A stretch of 64,000 nt of DNA from Immersiella caudata (taxonomy: Eukaryota > Ascomycota > Sordariomycetes > Sordariales > Lasiosphaeriaceae): assembly GCA_030512335.1 (NCBI GenBank), contig JAULSU010000005.1, forward strand, positions 682,001 through 746,000. Direction: 5' to 3'. Of this stretch, positions 1 through 9,566 are shown one piece after another (position 1 is the stretch's first letter; each line of letters begins with the position of its first letter). The notes under the pieces were generated by a model that searched no databases, was not told the DNA's origin, and was given only the letters and a program-made list of their open reading frames with translations. Position numbers and translations under genes: made by a program.

Positions 1-287
1 AGCAAAAGATTGCTCTGAGGTCGGGATTCATTGGTACTAGCAGTAGGTACCCAGAAAGTCGGCGCCTTGTGCGGAATCGAAGCAAGGGAAAGGAAGGTTA
101 GGTGCATGACTCTCTTTCGAATGATGTTGGAAAGAAGGACAAGCAGATCATGCTCTGGTGGACTCCACACACGTCTCTATTCAAGCTAAATTTTGGTATT
201 CTGGAAATACCAACACCATTTCCCAACAAAGGCACTAGCTCCCCGGACCGTGTGATACTGGTACTTTTTGCCAGTACAAGAAACCCC

Positions 288-641
288 CTAGCAAGGATGC
301 TCATGCCACCTCTCGATATAGCACAGCCCCCGATAACAAGACCCAACAGGCACATCGGCCCATTTGCGGAAGCAGAGCTTTGCGCCGTTGCCCCGGAAGG
401 CGTGGGCGCGAGCGCTGTCGTTATCGATACAGAGATCAACGACATTCGGCGGCAGTCTGTCACGGCCGCAGCCCGAAGCGAATGGAAGTGTGTGGACTTG
501 ATCGCCTTCGTGCCAGGTACCTTGATAATCCAAGTCGAGTGACCCCAAGCCCTGGCCATCCTGGCGGGCGATGAGGGTCAGGTGGATGGCCCTGGCCGTG
601 GTGGCGCCGAGCGCGGTGAGGAAAAGGGTGGGAAGATGCAT
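288..641 (-). CDS. small secreted protein, paralogue of the 1572-1993 gene
   Basis: A 117-aa protein of unknown function. It starts MHLPT followed by a hydrophobic stretch ending near Ala-18, a typical signal peptide, so it is probably secreted. The mature part has about six cysteines, including one before GRDRLPPNVVDLC and a GNGAKLCF segment. These match the second small secreted gene in this window (same MHLPT start, the GREGAPGIREMC and GQGKRCF segments), so the two look like paralogues. The frame as read has no intron. The paralogue is spliced just after its GQGKRCF segment, so a hidden intron near the 3' end here (a TAG acceptor lies at the present stop) would change the last ~30 residues. 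Size and secretion fit an effector-like protein, but this is inference. Confidence 0.6.
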   Translation of the reverse strand: MHLPTLFLTALGATTARAIHLTLIARQDGQGLGSLDLDYQGTWHEGDQVHTLPFASGCGRDRLPPNVVDLCIDNDSARAHAFRGNGAKLCFRKWADVPVGSCYRGLCYIERWHEHPC

Positions 642-1571
642 CGTGTTTGCTGCAGATGGTTGGGTAAGCGATGTGTCTTCTTTACCACAGGTTAGTGACG
701 ATCACAAGTCCGGTTACTCACAAAAGGCTGGGATGATGGGTTTGCAACTCAACGAGTGGATGGGAGCTAGCGAGTGTGTCGGCGCTCAAATGGATGTCGA
801 GCTGGTTCAACCGTTAGGGACGGAGGCCGCGGGGGAGGCACTTATATACAAGTAATTGTCTCGCTCCATCATTTTCCAAGGTGCGCATTTGCCTTGTCTT
901 GATCTGGACGTTGTGGAAACGAGCCTCCGTCTCCGTGTTGGTGTTTGATCCCGATGAAAACGCCTTTGAGCTCAACAGCCGTGTACCATAGGGCTGGGCC
1001 TCCTACTTGCATCACCAAGCGAGATTTCCCTAGTTTTTGAGTTGAGCGATTGGCTAATAGCCTGTGTTGTACCGCGATCGCAATTGTACCCCGGCTGCGC
1101 CGCAAGGCTTTTCAGTATTGGCATAGCGCCCTCGGGACGGGCACGTCACAGTTACAGTCCCTTGGAGTGTCGCAACGGTCGAGAATCTAACGATAACACT
1201 CACCGGTGTTGCGCTTTGGCTCTAGCGGCTTTTTAATCCACTGTTCGTTCAATTTAACGGCAATATGGATCGGTCTTGGATTGCTCGGCGGGCAGAATCT
1301 TGTCATTGAGTTGACGACGTGCCAGCACGTCGGCCGAGACGAGGCTCAATTAAGCCTCCGATCTTGATCTGCCAGCGGGAAGGGTCCATTGAGGGCCGGG
1401 TGATTGCACACAAAGCCCAAAGCCGCGCGAGGATAAGTAACGCGGTTTCCGCAGCGGGAAAGGGCCAAATTCCTGGACACTCCTTCCTCACCACTCCCAA
1501 CTTCAACAACATTCGTTTTCACCCATAACCACCTCTCAAATTTTAGTACACCTCCACCCATCACCTCTCCA
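642..1571. other. intergenic promoter region between the two small secreted genes
   Basis: About 930 bp between two divergently transcribed paralogues. Apart from the TATA-like element at 841-850, only short chance frames are seen. It probably holds both promoters. Confidence 0.5.
841..850 (-). promoter_or_regulatory. TATA-like box of the 288-641 gene
   Basis: On the minus strand the sequence reads TGTATATAAG, a good TATA element, about 200 bp upstream of the start codon at 641. No other gene nearby could use it in this orientation. Confidence 0.4.
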
Positions 1572-1993
1572 ATGCATCTGCCCACCATCGTCTCCATCTT
1601 CGCCCTTGCGGCTACAACCGCGGCGGACTCGATGGCCTCCTACCGGGAGTGCGCTGCGTGGAACGTGGCTTGCAAGTCCCATCGAGCCGTCTGGTTCGGG
1701 CCGGACGGCGGCCACCTCGTCAGCGCCGACACTGGTTGCAGAGAAGGCGCTCCCGGCATCAGGGAGATGTGTGTCGACTGGAGCATGTGGCCTCCGCGCG
1801 GCCACTTCTATTACCACGGACAGGGGAAACGGTGCTTTGTGCACAAGCACCGACTCGGTAAGTTTTGCTTTGCAGCTACTGTTCCACTTTTGACTGACGG
1901 GTTGTGTGATTGGTAGAACTCGGATACAACTGGTCGGAAACGTCTGGAGACACTCAATTGGATAACTGGGACGAAGTGAACTGCACTTGGTGA
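1572..1993 (+). CDS. small secreted cysteine-containing protein (one intron)
   Basis: Exons 1572-1857 and 1917-1993 (intron 1858-1916, GTAAGT...GGTAG with a CTGAC branch site) encode 120 aa. An N-terminal signal peptide (MHLPTIVSIFALAATTAA) is followed by a short mature chain with about eight Cys, ending in NCTW. It shares its start and its Cys/Gly-rich segments with the minus-strand gene at 288-641. The intron is required, because reading through adds an unrelated hydrophobic tail. Function is unknown. The arrangement suggests local duplication with inversion of an effector-like gene. Confidence 0.65.
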
Positions 1994-2669
1994 GCGTTGG
2001 ACTTGTGGATGACAGCGAGTTGGACGCGGCGGGGTTTTGGATTGATAGCACCGGGAGCGGTGTGTTGGAGGTGGCATTTGGAGCGAATCCGAAGCTGAAT
2101 ACAGATGATGTCCAACACTCAGCGTCTCCAAGGCCGTCCATTAGTGTCATCAAAGTACAGACATCAATACGGGCTGTGACTTGTTTGGTATGGAGTTTGT
2201 GATGTGAGGTTGCAGATGGCGCGAGCAAATGACGTCGGTAGCACTGGATAAGCATTGGATATGACCAATGATGAATCCCTCCACGCTTGAACTGCACCTG
2301 CCAAACATCTGCTTGGCGAGAACGGTCGAGACCACAAACCTGCTGCCCATAAGAGGCCCGCCAAGACCCCACGTCGCACGATCGAACTGCCAGCCAATCG
2401 CAACGAATACCCCGGTCACCCCGCCAAGCGCCAGCGCCAAGCGTTAGCGCCCCAGCCATCGTGGCCAAGTTTTTCCCCTGCGCCTTCGACACCTGGCGGT
2501 GTGTTTGCTCTTCATTCCCTGTCGATCTCCCGGCATCCATCCTCAACTCTATTTCAACACCTTTCTTCCACATCTCACCGCCTTCCCCTATCCGCCGCTC
2601 CTCCGCCTGGCTTTTTGCTGCCTCTCATCGACCTCTCAGTCGTCAGTACCTAATATCCCCGCCGCCAAA
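1994..2669. other. intergenic
   Basis: No supported gene. A pyrimidine-rich stretch (about 2510-2660) precedes the next start codon, as is common in fungal promoters and 5' leaders. Confidence 0.4.
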
Positions 2670-2943
2670 ATGCCCACGGTCGAACCCCCCCGGCAGCAAG
2701 CGCCCATGGAGGCCGCCAACCCCGCTCAATCGGCCTCTGCTCGCTCCGTCGTGACACAGCAACCCGTGAGTTTTCTCCTTGCGTCGCACATTGGACTCAT
2801 CACACTGACACCCAGCCAAGAAATCCGAGCCCCTCCCCAAGGTTGAGAGCAACGACATGTCTCTCCGCGGAGGCGGCTTCAGCATCGGTTGCCATGAGCG
2901 TTGCTGTGGTATCAACCTCTCGTGGTACAAGGGGTGCTGCTGA
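2670..2943 (+). CDS. small protein with cysteine-rich C-terminal tail
   Basis: Exons 2670-2765 and 2821-2943 (55-bp intron GTGAGT...CCAAG, phase 0) give a 72-aa protein. Residues 1-45 are hydrophilic and rich in Pro, Gln and Ala. The last ~22 residues are MSLRGGGF followed by a CHERCC and a KGCC motif, five Cys in all. There is no signal peptide. The layout (disordered N-terminus, short Cys-dense tail at the very end) resembles CYSTM-like stress modules or a conserved small Cys-tail family, but I cannot assign it. The only splice that yields a sensible tail ends the intron at 2820 rather than at the CAG at 2815. The start lies in a good context (GCCGCCAAAATGCC). Confidence 0.7.
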
Positions 2944-3360
2944 TTGGAAGGAGATGAGAGACGCACGATGCGATGATGCGTATACGAAGTTTTGAGTCGA
3001 GCGTATTTCGGAGTTTCGGAGGATGGGCGTTTGATCTGCAGAGTGTCTTGGCGGCTTGATGTCCCAGCGGTTTTCTAGTGAGAGCCATGGGATCTTGAGT
3101 TTGGCCGAGGGGATGGGACATAGGTAATGAAGAAGCAATAATTGAGCACGTTTGATCAGAAAGCAGCCCCTATTGCGAGCTTTTGGATATAATCGGTTTG
3201 TCATGGCCTTCAAAGTTGGTGGTAGCGCTGGATTGAGAGACTGACCTTCGGTCATTTGGGAACCTTATCAAGCGGGAATGCCGTGTTACCCGAGTATCTT
3301 CAAGTTGAAGAACAATGGGTTTAGTATTGAGGGGATGGGCAAGGGTTAGTGCTGGTCGGA
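2944..3360. other. intergenic
   Basis: No supported coding sequence. It separates the small Cys-tail gene from the 3' end of the decayed F-box gene. Confidence 0.4.
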
Positions 3361-3369
3361 ACCATCGTC

Positions 3370-4789
3370 CGCACCCTGCTCAGGACCATCATCCCCCGAC
3401 TCCCACCGATGTTGACACAGCGTTACCAGGTGTACCACCAAGCGCTGGGGCTCCCAGAAGCCTCATCACCGATGCGTGGGACTTGGAGTTCCCTGGCACA
3501 AGAGGGACCACCTCGACGGCGAGGTCCAGCGGTACAGCGGTATGACTCAGTCCGACATTAGCCTAGGCGTCCAGGGCAGCTTGAGGCAAGCGGTAGACCC
3601 AACTCGCCGCGAGGGTGACTGTCGGCCGATTCGTCCCTTTCGAAGACGACCTGGAGTACCGAAAGATGCATGCAAAACCTTTGACGCCATTCCAGATCTC
3701 CATTGTTTCGAGTTTGGGCATCGTCAGGACCGAGGACGCTGCGGCAACGAGGAGCTCGCTGATCTCGCTGCTTGCGCAGCCAAGTTGCATTTCCTCTGAC
3801 GTGATCGCCAAGGTCTTGAGGCAGGGCCACTCCGCTTCGGAGAGCCAGCCCCTGCTTTCCTTTTGAGCTATATCTCCGTGGAGGACGACGGGTCGCGAGG
3901 CATTAGGGGTGTTTGCGTGTTTTCTCGGAAGGGTGAAGCCTTGGAAGAAGCACTTCGCATCGCCCGAGAAAGCAACAGAAAAGTGCTCCAACGGGTACGC
4001 CTCATTGACGCCCACACGTTCTGTCGACCCCGCGTCAATCAACAGGGGATTGGCTTCGCCACGGTCACCCAAACCCCGAGGGTCGTCCAATAGAGAGAGC
4101 AACCACGCTTGCTGCTCGAATACGCGTGAAGAGCTACTGGTGTTCAAGGCGGGGCAAGACGAATTGGTCCCATCTACCGCGTTCAATGGTGACCTTTTGA
4201 AGCCCACCCAGACTCTCAACAATCTGGTCCACGACGGAGGAATGCACGCGGCGGAAGAGCTGCCGCCGTATCAACAACGCTTTGACGACCTCCACACGCG
4301 GCAAATCGAACGATGCCGGGGCTGGCTGGAGATGTTCAGGGTACCAGTGTCTGTTCGACAAGCTGAAATACATCATAGTCATACGCGGTCCCGGAATTTG
4401 GACTCGGTTTTTCGACCCCGCCGCGCTCCTTGCGGCGGAATACTCCCTGTAGCTCCACACTCCTCGTCATCGATTTGCGGATCCTGGCTCTTGACCCAAT
4501 CGTTATCGGACTTTGAGCCCGCGGGAATTTTGATACACAGCCAGAGGTGTTTTAGGTGCTTTCTGCGACCATGGAGTGTGATATATCGCCCGAAGATCTT
4601 GATTTCGTACCAGTGGGTAAGGACTAGTCGGCGGAAGTTTCGGCGGTCGAAGAAATTCTGCCAGATCTTCGACACGGCCGGGTAGCACCAGGGCTTTCGC
4701 TTTCGGGGTGCGTCTTCGTTGGGAAGGGCGACTAGTTCGCGGAATATGTGTTTTTTGGTCTCGATGAGAAGATCGTCCCATCGTGCCAT
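3370..4789 (-). pseudogene. decayed F-box / DUF6546-type protein gene
   Basis: Read from 4789 downwards, the start (MARWDDLLIETKKHIFREL) looks like a fungal F-box head. It is followed by the aromatic-rich region and, near the 3' end, by the diagnostic LETMEIWNGVKGFACIFRY segment of the F-box-associated DUF6546 family. The parts lie in different frames. The first frame (4789-4379) loses similarity near 4400. A second frame carries the middle (about 4380-4134, SVVDQIVESLGGLQKVTIE). A third carries 4130-3563, and C-terminal-like residues follow a stop near 3561. Such proteins normally sit in one or two exons and act as substrate adaptors of SCF ubiquitin ligases. No clean introns join these frames, so I read it as a pseudogene. 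A multi-exon gene is the alternative. Confidence 0.55.
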
Positions 4790-5679
4790 GATGGCGGCTT
4801 GGGTGATGGCTCGAGGAACGGCTGATGGTTGTGCGGGATAGTGCGGGAGTTGGTGTCAAACAGAAATGCGATGCTTTTAAGAGAAGGCACCTCAGCTATC
4901 TTTCGGGAGGGGGGCTCAGATTTGTGGAAACGCCAATGTATGGGAGGTTTTCCGTCGACCTTGGCAGCAGGGGAACGTGACATCGCATGCGGATGCCTTG
5001 TGCGGTTTAACAGATCAGCTCACAACGATTGGCGTCAGCGTGTCAACGCCTCATGCCCATCTCGGCGCCGTGACAACGGCAACTTCGTACATTATGGGTC
5101 AAGCACCTAAGATTCCCATCCTACGTTGACTCCTTTACATGCTCAGCTGCTTCGCCCTTGGCCTCTGGATTGCATATCATCTCCTGCAACACGAGCTGCA
5201 TATCCTCGCTTGCCAAGTCGTCTCCTTCCCCGAACAACACGTTGAAGCCGTCATGTCCATCTGTTGCGCCGATGGATGCGGGGAGCATTGATCGTCGTGG
5301 CGCTCGACTGCGGAGTTCAGACGTTCCCGAGCCGGCACACTGGCCCAACCCAAAGTTGGTGGCCACCGGTGTTGGCGTGTCTTTCGCGTTGGTGATGCAC
5401 ATTTTGCCAAGCAAATTCTCTGAGAGAAGACGCGGTATTCTGGTGTTCGTCACATCACGCACGTGGCAGATGATGAACTCTTATCAGGGGCAAGCTCTTA
5501 TAATTTCCCCTCCGAAGCCAGCAGGGGTTGCCCATCGTGCCCCGGAGATCAGCTCCGCGCTTTGCCCCTCATTAATCCACCGACGCCCCTTTAGACCGCT
5601 TGAAGCCTTAAGCACGCCCCGCATACTATCGGTCCTCATCTTCAACGAACGCACTTCACCTTGCTTTGACTCTCGCGCA
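4790..5679. other. intergenic, no supported gene
   Basis: Several medium frames run on both strands (for example 5121-5462 minus and 5158-5742 plus), but none has a recognisable domain, codon pattern or splice support. Confidence 0.35.
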
Positions 5680-6009
5680 ATGGCTTACTACGGTATCGGA
5701 GAAACCGCAGCCTATCTAGGCAAGCATGCATTTCTGAATTGAGGGGATGCTAAATCTAACAGAGCCTCTGACAACCCCCACGCAGGCCTCGATGGAGCCG
5801 AGACGGTTGGCGTCGTGAGAGGTGTGGATGAGCCTCTGGCGGCAAATCCCATTTATGAAGTGGGTCGTGCCGGTTCAAGGCCGATATGGCTGCGGATCTG
5901 GTACCACAAACAAAGGATGTATCAAAACTCAACACCAATAATAACACTGTCAAACAAAGGCCTTCAGACCTTGACTTTGCGCTCGTTCTGTTGGAATCTC
6001 TTCTTATAG
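5680..6009 (+). CDS. possible small protein gene with a GC-AG intron
   Basis: ATG at 5680 opens MAYYGIGETAAYL. The frame continues well only if 5720-5785 is removed as an intron beginning GCAAGC and ending CCACGCAG, with CTAAC/CTGAC branch-like sites inside. This gives an 87-aa product with the segment VGVVRGVDEPLAANPIYEVG. The last ~45 residues look unnatural in this frame. A neighbouring frame from about 5880 (GCCGATATGGCTGCGG onwards) reads a more hydrophilic tail ending at 6009-6011, so a one-base break or a further splice may exist. Unknown family. Confidence 0.3.
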
Positions 6010-6395
6010 CGTAGGGAGAGCATGGGCGGGAGACTTGGGCCGACTCAGGGGCTGATTAGGACGAAAGTCAGCGATGTGTCTAATGTCAGGAAGACAAATC
6101 ATAGCGATGCGAACGACCTTGACATTCTTTGACCACGTGATGCAACCTTTCCATGCCCCTTGATGATCTCAGCCACTAAAAGCCAGTGAGCATCATCGAT
6201 TGACCACGGCGAAGGGGCATCCACATTTCCACAGGACGCTGCCACCACATCACCACAGCTCATCAGCTCGTCGGCAAAAAACGAGGAGATGCAGTTGTCA
6301 TAGATGTGGACAAAGCTTGGATGGTCCTAGGTACACTTCTTTGTCCCTGAAGGGATATTGCAAAAATGATGATCTTCTCTGAACAGAAATGATAT
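6010..6395. other. intergenic
   Basis: No gene recognised. The AT content rises towards the tRNA gene. Confidence 0.35.
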
Positions 6396-6467
6396 CTTCC
6401 CCGCCGGGAATCGAACCCGGAGCTTCGCGGTGAAAGCGCGATATGTTGACCGGTACACCACGGAGAA
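6396..6467 (-). tRNA. tRNA-Glu (anticodon UUC)
   Basis: On the minus strand a 72-nt cloverleaf can be folded. It has acceptor stem TTCTCCG/CGGGGAA with discriminator G, D arm GTGT/ACAT, anticodon stem TCGCG/CGCGA with loop CTTTCAC (anticodon TTC) and T arm CCGGG-TTCGATT-CCCGG. There is no intron. It reads GAA codons. The retroelement debris begins about 250 bp away on its 5' side, a common retroelement landing zone. Confidence 0.95.
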
Positions 6468-6714
6468 TGAACAAGATTATCTCCTGTTGTTGGAAGCGCC
6501 TGTGGTAATAGTGCCTATTGCGGAGGGGTGGGTGTGAGCCAACGAATTTGCCACCACAGCCAAGAAACAAACCTTTTACGGGAACAAGCAACGTAGACCC
6601 ACAGCACACTAAAAATAGCTGTCCAAATGGGAAGGACAAAACTCACCTGATCTACTACTTGTTATTCTTGAAGGGGTCTACCCGGATTCACCTCCTTTAC
6701 GCCTAAGTCTTCAG

Positions 6715-7485
6715 TTGTTATTACGACTGGTGCCCGTCGACAATCGGTCAGCAGGGTTGTGGAAGATAGTTAGTTAGTTAAGAGGGGTAATACAGGAGTA
6801 AGTTTATACAGACAGGGGTTTATTAAGTTAATAATTATATATCACTATAATCCACAGTAAACATGTAGACTGATTATACAGTAGGATATAATTAAAGTTA
6901 GCTCAATTAACAAAGTGTTACGACCTCGGCCTGTCGGCCTGTCGACAGTCGGTCGGCAGGGTCGCTAGATAGGTTGGGTGGGGTGGAGAGGAGTAGTACA
7001 GAGGCAAGTCCTTACAGACAGGGTTCACTGGTCAAATGTGGTCGTATGTCACTATAGTACAGAGCAACACTCCAAGTGTTGGTGCAGTAGGACACAATCG
7101 AAGTAGGTTCAATTGACGAGCGAATACTTGCGTGAGGAACAGAAGGTTCCTCACACCATCGTGGGCACGATGATAGCTATCTATACTAACTAATGATAAT
7201 GTAACTTGTACCTTGATCATCTTGATCATCTTTGTTCTTGAGTGAACAGAGTGATCACCAGTCCTTGGCATTTATTGTGATCACTCTCTCCCTGAGGTGA
7301 TCAGGGTGATCACCCAGTCTCCTTGGGTGTTTGTACGGTGGTTCGCACTGTGGCGCGGTCCGAGCCGGCCTACAAGGGTGGCCCGCAGGTCGTCACACAA
7401 AGTAAATACTTAAATGAGGAGTTAAAATGATTCCTCACATTATTACAAGTATGATGATAATCATTTATATTCTATTAGTGTTAAT
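6715..7485 (+). repeat. old LTR copy with RIP-like decay, split by a younger insertion
   Basis: 6715-6915 and about 7403-7485 align with the left and right parts of the solo LTR 6916-7397. They carry many C-to-T and G-to-A changes and are AT-rich. For example, the inner GGGTCGCTAGATAGG corresponds to a GGGTTGTGGAAGATAG-like outer stretch. The copy starts TGTTATTACGAC and is cut by the inner element. Its right end is lost near 7485, where another sequence begins. The asymmetry (decayed outer, fresh inner) gives the order of insertion. Confidence 0.7.
6916..7397 (+). mobile_element. solo LTR (482 bp) with 5-bp target duplication
   Basis: It begins TGTTACGACCT and ends AGGTCGTCACA, so it has the TG...CA ends and an imperfect 11-bp terminal inverted repeat of an LTR. 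It is flanked on both sides by CAAAG (6911-6915 and 7398-7402). No internal retrotransposon sequence remains, so it is a solo LTR left by LTR-LTR recombination. It lies inside an older copy of its own family. Confidence 0.85.
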
Positions 7486-7715
7486 TTCCAGCCTCTGAGA
7501 GCACTGGAGAGGCCCTGTAATTCAGGGCCTGCCAGTAAGTGAAGGGTGGCCTGCGTCCCCTGTACCTGCAGCCACCAATCACCAGCCACAATGTGGCTTC
7601 GAACCTTCTGGAATCCAGAAGGCCTCAGGGCCTTCAAGGGGCTCCGCGGCCCCTGTGGGGCCACTAGAGCCTCCTAGAATCCAGTGGAAGTAGCCCTCTG
7701 TTACATGGGTGTTAC
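7486..7715. repeat. GC-rich segment dense in short palindromes
   Basis: It contains perfect short hairpins, including AGGCCCTG-TAATT-CAGGGCCT (7510-7530) and CCTTCTGG-AAT-CCAGAAGG (7604-7622), plus further CAGGGCCT and GGGGC...GCCCC repeats. No coding signal. It sits between two LTR families and is probably part of another repeat. Confidence 0.5.
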
Positions 7716-8310
7716 TGTCAGAAACACTGCACCTTGGAATGGGTAGAAATGATGTGGGTTGTGATGGCTTGATTGTATTGCTTCTTCAGGTTTTGGCGGA
7801 AAGCCAGAACCTCCTTCTTTATAGACCACTCCGTAGAATTCAGCTTCGTCAACACCATGGCTGAGGCTGACTGGCGTTCAGGCAGTGCCAGGCATCCAGT
7901 CAGCTTCGCTGACCGGAAGTGTCAGATATGAGCGTAACTACTAGGGCCATGAAGCAATTGGGTTTCCCCACGTTTTGGCGCAGTGGGTAGTTTCTGACAA
8001 TGAAGAGTCTCAGTGCACCTCTAGGTGCTAGCTGCTTAGAGAGGTCGTGTTCGATTCCCACAAAAAGCAAAATTTATCCGCCACCTGACCTTACGTAAGC
8101 TCAGACGAGGTGCAGGCAACGGAGTCGGTGGTCTCCGGGAGGCAAAAGATCTCTAGCCCTTAACCCTCAAGATGTCTTAGAGCTGAGGGATGTGTCAGAT
8201 ATGAGCGTAACTACTAGGGTCAAGAAGCAACTGGGTTCCCCCGCTTTTTGGCGCAGTGGGTAGTTTCTGACAGGAAGCCCAGGGCCCCTGAACCCCCTTT
8301 CTTTCTGACG
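7716..8310 (+). mobile_element. second LTR-family copy, interrupted by a TRIM
   Basis: It starts TGTCAGAAACACTGCACC and ends CCTTTCTTTCTGACG. The same sequence, uninterrupted, occurs at 11624-11857, with terminal inverted repeat TGTCAGAAA/TTTCTGACA. Here the copy is split after CTGACCGGAAG by the 353-bp element at 7920-8272. The last base of the terminal repeat is changed (G for A), and no clear target duplication of this LTR itself is visible. Confidence 0.7.
7920..8272 (+). mobile_element. LTR miniature element (TRIM) with tRNA-like Pol III boxes
   Basis: Two 80-bp direct repeats (7920-7999 and 8193-8272) start TGTCAGATATGAGCG and end GTAGTTTCTGACA. They differ at about six positions and enclose 193 bp of non-coding sequence. 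The 5-bp target duplication GGAAG lies on both sides (7915-7919, 8273-8277), within the host LTR. These are hallmarks of a terminal-repeat retrotransposon in miniature, which moves only with proteins supplied in trans. Each repeat also holds an A-box-like TGGCGCAGTGGG (7976-7987 in the left copy). A B-box-like GTGTTCGATTC follows at 8047-8057 and AAAAAGC at 8062-8068. That heptamer could pair with the GCTTTTT preceding the A box in the right copy, as in a tRNA acceptor stem. A tRNA-derived SINE origin is the alternative reading. Confidence 0.75.
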
Positions 8311-9566
8311 AGTTGGCAGTCTGATGATGGGAAGTCATTTTCGATAGAATGGTTCGAGGTTCAAGACAAGAAGTTTCTTCACACAGGCCAAGTTGGGAAA
8401 ATAATCAAGCTAGAGGTTAAAACACTTTTATAAGCCCGATTTTGTTCAACATGGACCTCAAGGGGGATGGGACCCAAGCCACAGTCCTGACAACCTCGTG
8501 TCCAGAGGAAGAGTGATAATGGACATAGCATGCTATGGGAACCACACAGGTCTCTGGGCCCTTAGAACCACTTATGTATGGGTCTGACCTGGATACTTAC
8601 ATCCAGGCTGTCGGCACTTGTGCGCCGTCTAGGGTAGCGGCTTACACGCAGCTGTCTAACCGAATGAGCCACAGAACGTGACTCAGATCCAGTGCCAACA
8701 GCCACAGGCGTCGCGCAACCAATTAGGAGATGAGCAGCGAGCAACGGTGGGAGTGAGGAGTGAGCGACAGCGGGCAATCGAGGTGTGTCATGGGAGTGAT
8801 CGCCAATCGCCAGTGCATCCCCAGACCGGAAAATCCCCAAATCGCAACATCTCGCAATCCATCAAGTCAATTCGCCCTCCTGAAAGCAATTGGTGGGGCC
8901 TACACGTGGTACATCGACGAAGCGGGGGGGAAGAGGAAAGGGGAGGGTCAGGCCGAGAATGGAAAGTCGGATAAGGATGAGCTGTCTGCGACGAAGCCAT
9001 CGAATCCCTCCCATTCCAAACGCCTCAACCAACCGTCACCACCTGGACATAAGAATCTGGGACCATAAAAGGAGCGATGCGATCTATTTGGGACTTGGTC
9101 AACAAAAAATGTTACTCTCTGTAGGCCTCACGTCCCGCCATCTTCACCCAGATAAGACTCCTGAACAGACTCATTGCCTGCCTTTTACAGGTTAATTAAG
9201 CGAAGCACTTGTTAACATTCCTCATTGAGTCAGCTGAAATGAAGCGAATCGATGCGTGATATTTGCATGATGTGCACTCATGGCGTGAGGTGCGTGCGGG
9301 TTTTTTGTCGTGGTTGGACGCCTTCTGAGTTGTGGCTTGCGGCTGAGTTGAAGTCGGCCTGATATGTGGCATGACACTTGGGACTTGGAAAAAAACGCAT
9401 CACACGGTTTCGATTTGGCAACGGGCTTCGAAGTCGAGCATTTATACTTGAGCGATGCCTTCAATCTTCAGTCGTGCTAATCGGTAGGTAATAATATTGT
9501 CCACACAGTAATATCTGAACTCTAGTACAACGGATTTAAATTATTCATCGAGCTAAATCAGGGACT
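8311..9566. other. intergenic / repeat remnants
   Basis: No supported gene. On the minus strand around 8660-8680 a TGGCTCATTCGGTTAGA stretch resembles a tRNA A box, with a GGTTCTAA stretch near 8565 as a poor B box; this may be a decayed tRNA-derived repeat. From about 9200 on, AT-rich promoter-like sequence leads to the next gene. Confidence 0.35.

Noticed and set aside
1536..2573. 345-aa minus-strand frame
   Set aside because: It is antisense to the spliced small secreted gene and its 3' region; no domain and odd composition.
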